Of a stretch of 64,000 nucleotides of DNA, positions 1 through 8,276 are shown piece by piece; within the stretch, counting starts at the first letter, position 1; each line of letters opens with the position of its first letter. The DNA lies in contig NZ_CP098774.1 in assembly GCF_028473665.1 (NCBI RefSeq), positions 3,872,501 through 3,936,500 of the forward strand. Reading direction: 5' to 3'. Both the position numbers and the translations under genes were made by a program. The DNA is from Sphingomonas sp. QA11. Its GTDB lineage: Bacteria; Pseudomonadota; Alphaproteobacteria; Sphingomonadales; Sphingomonadaceae. The notes beneath the pieces are model-generated. The model did not search any database, was not told where the DNA came from, and worked only from the letters and a program-made list of their open reading frames with translations.

Positions 1-845
1 GACGTCAGGAACTCACGGATCCGCTCAAGCTCGCGCACGCGCGCCACGCTGTCGCCGACCCGGCGCGCCTCGAAATAACTCAGGGGAAGGTTGAGCAAAT
101 GCCGAAACATGCGCGCCGACAGCTCCGCATCCACGCGGTTCGTGCTGTGTGCGAACAGCCAGTTCCGCAGAGCCGACAGCAACGTCTCCCAGACGAGCAC
201 CACGGCGAGCCCGAAGGCCAGGACATCAAGGGTGGTGAGCGAATGGTGCACGAGCACCTTGTCGATCACCAGCTGGAAGAAGATCGGGGATACCAGTCCC
301 ATCAACTGGAGGAAGAACGAGGCGATCAGAACATCGCGAAGCGGTTTGCGGTATTTGACGAGTGCCGGGATGAACCAGCTGATGTCGAAGGGCCGAGAGA
401 CACCGGCCATTTGTTCACGCGAGGCAAGCAGCAATACCTGCCCAGCAAGGCGATCCTTCAGGACATCATCCGTCCAGACTTCCGGCGCCTGTGCGTCGGC
501 GCGTTGGACGAGCATCCGTGGTCCCTGGGCATCTTCGTCCGCCTTCAGCAAGATGACGGACGTTCCATCGATGCACGCTGCGATGACGGGCAAGGGCAGC
601 TTCACTACGGCGGCGGCGTCCGCCCGGCGCACACGGGCGATCAGGCCAAGGCCCTTGGCGACGCGCGCAAGATCTTCCAGGCTGTAAGGTTGGTCACCTT
701 TGCCTCGGGCATGAGCGATCTGATCGGGATCGGCCGGAACACCGAGAAACTTCGCGAGCAGGACGAAACAGACGAGCGCGGAGTCAGGTCGAAGCGTCGC
801 CGCGCCGTTCCCGCCCGAGCCATCGGGCGAAGCGTTATTCTGCAT
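1..845 (-). CDS. Type I secretion ABC transporter, HlyB-like (partial, runs off left edge)
   Basis: This is the first 281 residues of an inner-membrane ABC exporter that would work with a membrane-fusion protein and an outer-membrane channel to export a C-terminally signalled protein in one step. Residues 15-130 form a C39-like domain. The position of the catalytic cysteine holds Ser22 and the usual histidine is absent (GTSVILL around residue 95), so it is the degenerate, non-proteolytic kind found in HlyB. From residue 165 the transmembrane domain begins, with the motif SPIFFQLVIDKVLVH that is typical of HlyB and its relatives. The ATPase domain lies outside the window. ATG at 845 is the first start in frame after the glycine-rich tail; no strong ribosome site is visible. 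The substrate is unknown. Confidence 0.85.
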   Translation of the reverse strand, partial: MQNNASPDGSGGNGAATLRPDSALVCFVLLAKFLGVPADPDQIAHARGKGDQPYSLEDLARVAKGLGLIARVRRADAAAVVKLPLPVIAACIDGTSVILLKADEDAQGPRMLVQRADAQAPEVWTDDVLKDRLAGQVLLLASREQMAGVSRPFDISWFIPALVKYRKPLRDVLIASFFLQLMGLVSPIFFQLVIDKVLVHHSLTTLDVLAFGLAVVLVWETLLSALRNWLFAHSTNRVDAELSARMFRHLLNLPLSYFEARRVGDSVARVRELERIREFLT

Positions 846-1136
846 GATGGGAAAAACCGAACTGTCTATACTGACCGGTTCACAATGAACCGCCCCCCCG
901 GGGCTGCTTCCTAGACGATCGTCCAGCATTTTGCGAGATGGAAGCGTAGCAGGCTGGCATTGCGTCAGAGCCGCTTGGTTCATGCCCTTCCTAACCTTTG
1001 ACACGCCTAAAGGAACATGATGTCCTCCCCGGAGGGCGGGTACCAAAGGACTTGGCCCGGGTCGGGTTGGCATAGCCCGGGCGCTGACTTTCGGCGTGAC
1101 TTGATCAGCTTGGCCGCAACAACGATGTGTAGCGAG
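846..1136. other. Intergenic stretch, no gene seen
   Basis: This 291-base stretch separates the type I secretion gene from the DUF6118 remnant. It holds no convincing reading frame. A short palindrome GACGATCGTC lies near 913-924 and could be an operator for the leftward gene, but ten bases is weak evidence in GC-rich DNA. Confidence 0.4.
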
Positions 1137-1754
1137 CTATAATTTCGACCACATCGAGCGATATTTTTGAGTGCTAGCGTCGGCTTTGATGACGATGGTG
1201 CATCGTACTGCCTTCGCTGCTTTCGCCGCCATCTGACGACATCGAACGATATCCTCCCGATTGTCCTGCAACATGCGATTGGCCAGAACCACTGTACGCC
1301 ATCGTTCGACATCCGATCGGGAAAGCAACCTCTCGCCCGCCTCCCACATATCGAGGCGCAACCCTCGGGCGGCTATCCGTTCCGGCCACGACCAGCTTGC
1401 CGGCGCCGCGCGCGCAACTACCCCGGGGAGAGTCGTCCAAAGAGCTGCGCCCGCCAGCACGCCACCCGCCGCAGCCCAGCCGAGCCGGCGCCGCTGATCG
1501 CTCGCGTTTCGCGCGGACTCAGCCCATACACGCAACTCGCTCGCCGCCGCGCGCATGTCTGCCTGCGCTTGCTTCAACATCGCCGCCTCCCCTGCCCTCG
1601 CCTCCTTCCCGGCCACGTTCACCTGCGCCGCGAACGCTTCAGGCGTGAGGGCAAGTGCCGGGCTTTAGCGCATCGCCTTCACCATGGCGCCATAGACGCC
1701 CAGATTCTGCGCGATCGTGCCCAGAGTCTCGCTATAGTCGGGCACCTGCTCCTT
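1137..1754 (-). pseudogene. DUF6118 family protein, broken by an in-frame stop and an IS5 insertion
   Basis: The intact part (1137-1622) has a coiled N-terminal stretch, one transmembrane segment (LGWAAAGGVLAGAALWTTLP) and the family's conserved end (WPERIAARGLRLDMWEAGER, then DNREDI and AVRCTI). Upstream the frame continues with family sequence: VPDYSETLGTIAQNLGVYG, then an in-frame TAA, then SPALALTPEAFAAQ leading into the remaining open frame. At about 1755 homology stops and an IS5-type transposase end on the other strand begins, so the N-terminus is lost. DUF6118 genes are common in sphingomonads near mobilisation and accessory regions; their function is unknown. A second, separate DUF6118 remnant lies at 47470-47784. 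Confidence 0.75.
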
Positions 1755-2032
1755 TGCCCTGGGTCGACCAGGGCTATACCGGTGAGCGTGCCGCCAACGC
1801 CGCAGCCAAACATGGCATCACCCTTGAAGTCGTCAAACTACCCGAGGCCAAGCGCGGCTTCGTGCTCCTGCCACGACGCTGGGTCGTCGAGCGGTCATTC
1901 GCCTGGGCAACCCGCTTCCGCCGTCTCGTCAAAGACTATGAACGCTACGCCGAAACACTCGCCGAACTTCACCTCGTCGCCTTTGCCTGCCTCATGATGA
2001 AACAAGCCGCTATGCTCACACCAGGTTCATAA
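1755..2032 (+). pseudogene. IS5-family transposase, C-terminal remnant
   Basis: From about 1760 the plus strand encodes WVDQGYTGERAANAAAKHG and, further on, LPRRWVVERSFAWATRFRRL, the last part of an IS5-family DDE transposase including the glutamate-containing RRWVVER block. Everything before the second catalytic region is missing, and the DUF6118 remnant of the opposite strand lies directly upstream. It is therefore a one-ended relic that cannot transpose by itself. I did not find a clear terminal repeat. Confidence 0.8.
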
Positions 2033-2247
2033 CAGCCTCTAGTTCCGGCGTCCCAATTCCAGACGTCCGTTCATGTGAGCCGCGAACGTCTTTCCGATGG
2101 TCTCAGATCGCCGCTCGGAAGGGCGAGACGTGGGACATTTCTGCCGTACCCTTCTTGGTCGCTGAACGTCGTGTTTCGGTGCGATCGGACATTCTCTCGT
2201 CAGTGGGTGCACTGAGCCAGGCACGCAGGTGGCGACCGACGGTCTAT

Positions 2248-3144
2248 CTAAACGTCCCTGGCGGATAGGTAAGGCGCGGCGTCCGAGTTTGACGCTAGGA
2301 ACGCGGATGCTTGGCTCGCGAATTCTTTATGGAACTGGAAAAGCGACCCGTGCCCCGCGTCAGGGTAGGTAAGCAGCACGGCGTTTGGGAGGTTCGCGCT
2401 CAGCCAGTAAGAATTTGCGACGGGGATCATTTCATCCTGATTGCCGTTCACCACGAGTGTCGGATGTAGAATGGCGTGCAGGTCGGCAAATCTTTCGCCT
2501 CTGGGCTGCTCCCACTCGCGGAATGCCATCATCTGGGGCTGGATGATGTTTGGGCCGGACTGCGGTTCCCGGTCCGTCCTTCTCTGCATCAGTCGGTCGA
2601 TAAAGGCGGCCCCTGCGGTCTGGCTCGTTGCGGTCGGTGAGAAAAAGATTTTTTGCAGGATCTCATAGCCTTTGAGATCGGGGTTGCCGAAATGGACGGC
2701 AAGACTTGGCTTCTCCAGGTGCATGATGTCACTTCCGCCGCGCGGTGCCGTACCGACCAGGATAATCCGGCGGAAGATCGAGGGGCGGTCCTGCGCCATC
2801 TGCTGGGCGACCATGCCACCCAGCGAAAAGCCGAGCACATCGCACTGCGCTATGCCGAGCCCGTCCAGGAAGTCGAGCGCATGCGCGGCCATGCCGGCAA
2901 TGGTGTTCGGCACCGTGCCCGTCGAGCGTCCGACGCCTGCGTTTTCGAACAGGATCACCTCGCGGCCGAGCGCCAGCGAGTCGGTGACCGCCGGGTCCCA
3001 ATTGTCGAGCGTGCCGGTGAAATGCTGGAGGAAAAGCAAAGGAAGGCCGGGCCCGGAACCGAACCGACGATAGGCGTAGGTCTCATTTCCCGCGCTCAGG
3101 AAGCGGGTCGGGGCGTCGATATTGCTCATGGTTGTATCGAACAT
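2248..3144 (-). CDS. Alpha/beta hydrolase
   Basis: A 298-residue alpha/beta hydrolase with the oxyanion motif LLFLQHFTGT, the nucleophile elbow GFSLGG (Ser), the acid region NGNQDEMIPV and the catalytic histidine in DAGHGSLF. The start at 3144 is preferred over the longer frame at 3189 because AGGAGA lies seven bases upstream. The family covers esterases, lactonases and C-C hydrolases, so the substrate cannot be read from sequence. It follows the RND pump gene by about 100 bases on the same strand and is probably the last gene of the TetR-regulated efflux operon, suggesting that it detoxifies a compound that the pump exports. That link is inference. Confidence 0.85.
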   Translation of the reverse strand: MFDTTMSNIDAPTRFLSAGNETYAYRRFGSGPGLPLLFLQHFTGTLDNWDPAVTDSLALGREVILFENAGVGRSTGTVPNTIAGMAAHALDFLDGLGIAQCDVLGFSLGGMVAQQMAQDRPSIFRRIILVGTAPRGGSDIMHLEKPSLAVHFGNPDLKGYEILQKIFFSPTATSQTAGAAFIDRLMQRRTDREPQSGPNIIQPQMMAFREWEQPRGERFADLHAILHPTLVVNGNQDEMIPVANSYWLSANLPNAVLLTYPDAGHGSLFQFHKEFASQASAFLASNSDAAPYLSARDV

Positions 3145-3244
3145 GGTCAGTCTCCTAGAAATATGATGGGTCGAACTCGGATCAGGCAACCGGATGGTCG
3201 AAGGCGATCGATGTCGCTTCGCGTCACAGCCTGCCTTCGTTGCG

Positions 3245-6200
3245 TCAGGCGATCAGAAGATCGCCGTCGTCCGCCGGGGCGTGGTCGAAATGCGGCACCG
3301 CACCCTTGTCGTCCTCTGTCGGCGGGCGAATACGGAACCAGGTCGCGTACAAGGCCGGCAGGAAAATCAGCGTCAGCACAGTGCCGCCGAGCGTGCCGCC
3401 GATCAGCGTGTAGGCAAGCGATCCCCAGAACACGGAGAAAGTGAGCGGGATGAACGCCAGCACCGCCGCCAGCGCCGTGAGGATCACCGGCCGCGCGCGC
3501 TGGACGGTTGCTTCCACGACCGCATGGTACGGGCTGTAGCCGTCATGCTCGTTGGCGTGGATCTGCCCGATCAGGATCAGCGTGTTGCGCATGATGATCC
3601 CAGCGAGAGCGATAACACCGAGGATCGTGTTGAACCCGAACGGCTGGTTGAACAGCAGCAGGACCGGCACGACCCCGACCAAAGCGAGCGGCGCTGTAAG
3701 CAACACCATCGCCATCGCCGACATCGAGCGGACCTGGAAGATGATCACCAGCATCATCAGCACCAGCATGATCGGGAAGACGGCAGCCAGGGCTACGTTC
3801 GCCTTACCGGATTCTTCTAGCGCCGCGCCGGTCTCGATCCGGTAGCCGTCCGGCAGGCTCTTCACGAGCGGCTGCATGTCCCCGATGATCTGCGCGGCAA
3901 CGTCCGGCGGTTGCAGCGATTCATCGATGTCGCCCTGAACGGTGATGGTGGTCAGCCGGTCGCGCCGATGCATGATCGGGTTTTCGTTGCGGATCTCCAG
4001 TCGCCCGATCTGATCGAGCGGAACGCGCTGGCCGTTGGCGCCTTGCAGGGTGAATGCTTGAAGCTTGGCCGGATCGAGCCGGTCGGGGCCCGCCGAGCGC
4101 GCGATGACATCGACCTGCCGGATATCCTCGCGGATCTTCGTCACGGGCGCGCCGCTCAACAGGAACTGGATCTGGGCGGCGGCATCCTGCGAGGAGAGGC
4201 CGATCGAACGGAGCCGGTCCTGGTCGAGCACGAAATGGACGGTCGGTACGCGCTCACCCCAGTCGGTGTTTACCTGCCGCATGCCCTTGTTGGCCTGCAT
4301 AATCGTTTGCAGCTTGGTGGCAATGTCCCGCACCTTGCCCTCGTCCGGCCCCATCACGCGGAAGGCGACGGGGAAGTGCGAATAGGGTCCGAACACGAGA
4401 TAGGTCAGGCGGATCCGGGCCGCCGGCGCCAGCCCCTCGGCCGCCGCCTTGCGTGCGCGCACGATCAGCGCCTCACGCTCCTTCTCGCTACCGGTTAGGA
4501 TCACAACCTTGGCAAAGGATGGATCGGGGAGTTCCGGCGCCATCGCAAGATAGAAGCGCGGCGCGCCTTGCCCGATGTAGCTGGTTACCAGCTTCGCCTC
4601 GGGCTGCTTCTTTAGCCAGTCCTCGACCTTGGTGACAGCTTTGCCGGTTTCACCGATGCTCGTACCCTCGGGCATCTGCACTTCAAGCAGCACTTCGGGC
4701 CGGTCGGATGTCGGGAAGAATTGCTGTTTGACAAAGCCGAGCGAGAAAAACGCGACTGCAAACACGCCAATAACGGCGACCATCACCGTCTTCTTCCGCG
4801 CGACGGCGCCTGCTACCATTCGTCGTAGCTTCTGATAGCCCGGCGTTCCGTAGATCGCCGCATGGCCGCCTTCGACCGGCTTGATATTCGGGAGCAGCTT
4901 CACGCCGAGATAGGGCGTGAAGGCGCCGGCAACGAACCAGGATGTCAGCAACGCGAACATCACGACCCAGAAGATGTTGCCGGCATATTCCCCGGCCGTC
5001 GACGCCGCGAATCCGACCGGCATCAGGCCGATGGAGGTGACCAGCGCGCCCGCCAGGCGCGGGGCGGCAGTGGTGAGCCAGGCACGACCCGATGCGAAGA
5101 TGCGGTCGTGCCCTTCCTCCATGCTCACGACCATCGTCTCGATCACGATGATCGCGTCGTCGACGAGGAGGCCAAGCGCGAGGATGAGGGCGCCGAGCGT
5201 AATGCGGTCAAAATCGCGGCCGGTCACCAGCATGATGACGAACACGCCGGCAAGCGTGAGCGGAACGGCGGCGGCCACAACGATGCCGACCCGCCAGCCA
5301 AGGCTGATCAGGCTGACCGTGATGACCACCGCGAGCGCCACGAAGAACTTCAGCATGAACTCGCCGTAAGCTTCGCTGATGTTCACCGCCTGGTCGGTCA
5401 CCTTCGAGAAGGTGACGCCGGTGGGCAGAGCCGCCTGGATCTTGGAGGCCTGCGCCTCAAGCGCCTTGCCGAGGACCAGGCCATTATAGCGGTCCTTCAT
5501 CACCACGCCGAGCAGCAGCGCGGGTTCACCCTGACTGCGGACCATGAAGGTGGCAGGATCCTCATAGCCGCGCTTCACGTCGGCGACATCGGAAAGCTTG
5601 AGCGTCTTGCCGCCCGCGACGATCGGCGTGTCCCTGATCTTCTGCACATCGTCAAAGGCGCCATCGAGCCGGACCACGACGCTCGGGCCGTGTGTCTCGA
5701 TCGATCCGCCCGGCGTGACGGCATTCTGCTCATTGAGCGCGGCGAAGATCGCGCGGGCCGAAAGGCCGAGGCTCGCGAGCTTCTCATAGGTGAATTCGAC
5801 GAAGATCTTCTCGGGCCGTTCGCCGACGATGTTGACCTTCTTCACGCCGGGCACATGCAGGATCTGCTGACGCAAAGCCTCCGCCGCGCGGACGAGCTTG
5901 CGCTGCGGCACGTCCTTTGCCTTCAGCGCGTAGAGCGCGAACGTGACGTCGGAATATTCGTCGTTGGTGAAAGGACCATAGACGCCGGGGGGCAGTTTGA
6001 GCGCCTCGTCACCGAGCTTCTTGCGCGCCTGATAGAACTCCTCCTGGACTTCCTTGGGCGGCGTGTTGTCGAGCAGGGTGAGCGTCGTGAAGGCGAAACC
6101 AGGGCGGGTGAAGGTCTCCACGCGGTCGTAATATTTGAGTTCCTGCATCCGCTTCTCGAGCGGCTCGGCGACCTGATCCTGCATCTCCTGCGCGGTGGCG

Positions 6201-6403
6201 CCGGGCCAGACCGTGTAGAAGGTCATCACCTTGATGGTGAAGCTCGGGTCCTCCGCGCGGCCGAGACTGTTGAAGGCGATCGCCCCCGACAACACGATGA
6301 TGATGATCAAGAAGAGCGTAATCGACCGCTCTTTGACCGCGAGCGCGGAGAGATTGAAGCCACCGCGATGGGGCCGAGCCTGTACATCGAGGGGGGCGCT
6401 CAT
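3245..6403 (-). CDS. RND efflux transporter, inner-membrane pump subunit
   Basis: A full-length 1052-residue AcrB/MexF-type proton-driven pump. The N-terminal transmembrane helix (ITLFLIIIIVLSGAIAFNSL) is followed by a periplasmic porter domain, a block of helices, a second porter domain and a second helix block, as expected. The proton-relay motif LLVDDAIIVIETM holds the paired aspartates of TM4. Its ATG overlaps the stop of the upstream adaptor gene by four bases, so the two are translationally coupled. With the adaptor and the divergent outer-membrane factor it makes a complete tripartite pump spanning both membranes. The sequence does not identify the substrate; the cationic-metal (Cze/Cus) signature residues are not evident, which favours an organic substrate. 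Confidence 0.93.
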   Translation of the reverse strand: MSAPLDVQARPHRGGFNLSALAVKERSITLFLIIIIVLSGAIAFNSLGRAEDPSFTIKVMTFYTVWPGATAQEMQDQVAEPLEKRMQELKYYDRVETFTRPGFAFTTLTLLDNTPPKEVQEEFYQARKKLGDEALKLPPGVYGPFTNDEYSDVTFALYALKAKDVPQRKLVRAAEALRQQILHVPGVKKVNIVGERPEKIFVEFTYEKLASLGLSARAIFAALNEQNAVTPGGSIETHGPSVVVRLDGAFDDVQKIRDTPIVAGGKTLKLSDVADVKRGYEDPATFMVRSQGEPALLLGVVMKDRYNGLVLGKALEAQASKIQAALPTGVTFSKVTDQAVNISEAYGEFMLKFFVALAVVITVSLISLGWRVGIVVAAAVPLTLAGVFVIMLVTGRDFDRITLGALILALGLLVDDAIIVIETMVVSMEEGHDRIFASGRAWLTTAAPRLAGALVTSIGLMPVGFAASTAGEYAGNIFWVVMFALLTSWFVAGAFTPYLGVKLLPNIKPVEGGHAAIYGTPGYQKLRRMVAGAVARKKTVMVAVIGVFAVAFFSLGFVKQQFFPTSDRPEVLLEVQMPEGTSIGETGKAVTKVEDWLKKQPEAKLVTSYIGQGAPRFYLAMAPELPDPSFAKVVILTGSEKEREALIVRARKAAAEGLAPAARIRLTYLVFGPYSHFPVAFRVMGPDEGKVRDIATKLQTIMQANKGMRQVNTDWGERVPTVHFVLDQDRLRSIGLSSQDAAAQIQFLLSGAPVTKIREDIRQVDVIARSAGPDRLDPAKLQAFTLQGANGQRVPLDQIGRLEIRNENPIMHRRDRLTTITVQGDIDESLQPPDVAAQIIGDMQPLVKSLPDGYRIETGAALEESGKANVALAAVFPIMLVLMMLVIIFQVRSMSAMAMVLLTAPLALVGVVPVLLLFNQPFGFNTILGVIALAGIIMRNTLILIGQIHANEHDGYSPYHAVVEATVQRARPVILTALAAVLAFIPLTFSVFWGSLAYTLIGGTLGGTVLTLIFLPALYATWFRIRPPTEDDKGAVPHFDHAPADDGDLLIA

Positions 6404-7500
6404 CGTGCTGCCGCCAGCTTCGAGACGGACAGCACGACCGATTGCCCCTCATGGAGCATGTGCGCACCGAGCGCGACGAAGCGATCACCCGCCGAGAGGC
6501 CACCGGTCACGGTCGCCATTTCCTCGCCGAGCGACCCGATCGTGACGGGGATCCAGTGAACCTTCAGGCCGTTGCCCGAACCGACCAGTTTCCAGACACC
6601 GGGGCCACGTCCGGTATCGTAGAGCGCGCTGAGCGGAACCTGCCGGCCCGCTTTGGTTTGACCGGATACGTCCGGCAGCGAAATGCTGACGGTTGACCCA
6701 AGCGGTGCGGCGGAGGCTCCGCCTTCCAGCACATAACGCGCGTCGAAGGTGCGGGTCTGCGGATCGGCTGCATCGGACAATTGCCGCAAGCGCGCGCTGC
6801 CGTTGACGCCAGTGCCGCCATAGAGCGTGGCGGCCGCGCTCGAGCCGATCGCCGGCCTGATCGTTTCGGGCAGGCTGATCGTCGCTTCGCGCGGACCGGA
6901 ATGGGCGAGCTTCACCACGATCTGGCCCGCCGCGACCACTTGCCCCGGCTCTGCGAGCGTCTCGACGACGACGCCCTCGGCGTCCGCCACCAACACCGAA
7001 TATCCCACCGCATTGCCCGCGACGCTCGCTTGCGCGATGGCCGCATCGAGTTGGGCACGAGCGGCATCCGCATCGGCCCTGGCCTGATCATAGCGCGATG
7101 CCGAGACGGCGCCCGCCGCGACGAGATCGCGGTAGCGGCCCTCATCGGCGGCAGTCTGTGCAGCGCGAGCGCGGGCGGCGTCCACCGCATTCCTCGCCGC
7201 AGTCGCGCCGAACGCATAATCGGCATTGTCGATTCGCATGAGCGGCTGACCGCGACGAACCTGCTGGCCCGCATCGACCAGCCGCTGCACGATTTTTCCG
7301 GCAACGCGGAAACCCAGGTCGCTCTGCACCCGCGCCGAGACCACACCGGAGAAGGTGCGAGTCGCACCCGCGGCATCGGCTGCATCCATCACCTCAACCA
7401 GCGCCGGTCCGGTGCGCGGATCAGGAGCAGGATGCGCGCAGGCCGAAAGAATCAAGGCCGTCGGAGTGATCAAGGAAAGCGTGCGAAGCGGCTTGAGCAT
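6400..7500 (-). CDS. RND efflux periplasmic adaptor (membrane-fusion protein), lipoprotein
   Basis: A 366-residue HlyD/AcrA-type adaptor joining the RND pump to the outer-membrane factor. The N-terminus is a lipoprotein signal with lipobox LSAC, so the mature protein is probably lipid-anchored in the inner membrane. A lipoyl-like half-motif (FRVAGKIVQRLVDAGQQVRRG), an alpha-helical hairpin rich in Ala and Arg (about residues 90-150) and a beta-barrel domain follow. The start at 7500 has a GGGAGGA site a few bases upstream; a longer frame from 7545 would run across the operator at 7538-7561 and is rejected. It lies between tetR and the pump gene and overlaps the pump start by four bases. Confidence 0.92.
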   Translation of the reverse strand: MLKPLRTLSLITPTALILSACAHPAPDPRTGPALVEVMDAADAAGATRTFSGVVSARVQSDLGFRVAGKIVQRLVDAGQQVRRGQPLMRIDNADYAFGATAARNAVDAARARAAQTAADEGRYRDLVAAGAVSASRYDQARADADAARAQLDAAIAQASVAGNAVGYSVLVADAEGVVVETLAEPGQVVAAGQIVVKLAHSGPREATISLPETIRPAIGSSAAATLYGGTGVNGSARLRQLSDAADPQTRTFDARYVLEGGASAAPLGSTVSISLPDVSGQTKAGRQVPLSALYDTGRGPGVWKLVGSGNGLKVHWIPVTIGSLGEEMATVTGGLSAGDRFVALGAHMLHEGQSVVLSVSKLAAAR

Positions 7501-7537
7501 GGGGGTCCTCCCAAAGGAGCCCTCCATCTGGTATCCA

Positions 7538-7561
7538 GTGACCAATTCGTCAACTGGTCAC
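7538..7561. promoter_or_regulatory. Probable TetR operator upstream of the adaptor gene
   Basis: A perfect inverted repeat, GTGACCA-N10-TGGTCAC, lies between the tetR stop and the adaptor start. The same arms with the same ten-base spacing recur at 8228-8251 in the tetR/outer-membrane-factor divergent promoter. Two copies of identical geometry at the two ends of the regulator gene make this the likely binding site of the TetR protein. Confidence 0.85.
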
Positions 7562-7572
7562 TGATATTTTTG

Positions 7573-8190
7573 TTACGGAGCCAGACTTCGCAGGATCAGG
7601 CTCACCACCTCGTTCGTCGCATCGGGCACCAGATCGAGATTATATTCAAGCGCGCGCGGATCGACGAACGGCTGCGACGCCAGCATGATCGCGCGGACCG
7701 CTTCGTCGAGCGGGGTCTTGCGCTCGAATTCCCCTGCCGCACGACCTTCGACCAGGATCGTGTGCAGGAGCACTTCCAACTGCCCGAGATAGCGTACCGA
7801 AGAACCCCATTTCTCGGAGGAGGACACGGCCGCAATATCGTAAAGCTTGCGGTCTTCGAAGAACAGGTCGACGCCCATGGAAGCAATGGTTCTCAGCATC
7901 TTGCGAAGCCTTTCGGACGCCGAGCCTGCGCCGGCAATCTCCGCCTCGATGCCTAGGATGATTGTGCCCAGCACCTGGCTGCAGATCGCCTCGCCAATCT
8001 CCTGCTTTGATTTGAACAACCGGTAGAAATACGTCTTGGAGAAGCCGATTTCCTTGGCGAGATCGGCCAGGGTCGTCTTGGCATAGCCATATTTGCTGAA
8101 ATGGTCGGACGCCACGGCGATCAGTTGCTCGCGGACATTCGGTTCGGCGGTGCCGCCATCGGCGGCCGGATCGACTGGGGCTTGGACCAT
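7573..8190 (-). CDS. TetR family transcriptional regulator of the RND efflux locus
   Basis: A 205-residue TetR-type repressor. The N-terminal DNA-binding domain is clear (REQLIAVASDHFSKYGYAKT through FSKTYFYRLFKSKQEIGEAI), followed by an all-helical ligand-binding domain. I chose ATG 8190 over the longer frame starting at 8244 because the longer form would begin inside the operator at 8228-8251; no strong ribosome site is visible for either. The gene sits between the adaptor gene (same strand, about 70 bases downstream) and the divergent outer-membrane factor, with matching operators on both sides. It probably represses its own gene, the pump genes and the outer-membrane factor until an exported compound binds. 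Confidence 0.9.
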   Translation of the reverse strand: MVQAPVDPAADGGTAEPNVREQLIAVASDHFSKYGYAKTTLADLAKEIGFSKTYFYRLFKSKQEIGEAICSQVLGTIILGIEAEIAGAGSASERLRKMLRTIASMGVDLFFEDRKLYDIAAVSSSEKWGSSVRYLGQLEVLLHTILVEGRAAGEFERKTPLDEAVRAIMLASQPFVDPRALEYNLDLVPDATNEVVSLILRSLAP

Positions 8191-8227
8191 GTCATCGATA
8201 TAGCCGCGACGTGCCGATTGACAACCT

Positions 8228-8251
8228 GTGACCAAATCATACATTGGTCAC
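8228..8251. promoter_or_regulatory. Probable TetR operator in the tetR / outer-membrane factor divergent promoter
   Basis: GTGACCA-N10-TGGTCAC, with the arms extending by one further A/T pair. It lies between the tetR start (8190, leftward) and the outer-membrane factor start (8277, rightward), so one bound dimer could block both promoters. It matches the site at 7538-7561 in arm sequence and spacing. Confidence 0.87.
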
Positions 8252-8276
8252 TTCTCAGGCGAACGATCGGACTATC

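Noticed and set aside
2039..2224. Leftward 61-residue frame after the first IS5 remnant
   Set aside because: No ribosome site and an Arg/Pro/Ser-rich composition without any motif; it looks like non-coding sequence.
4862..6559. 565-residue rightward frame over the RND pump gene
   Set aside because: It is antisense to a full-length pump with conserved motifs and has the Arg/His/Glu-rich composition of a mirror frame.
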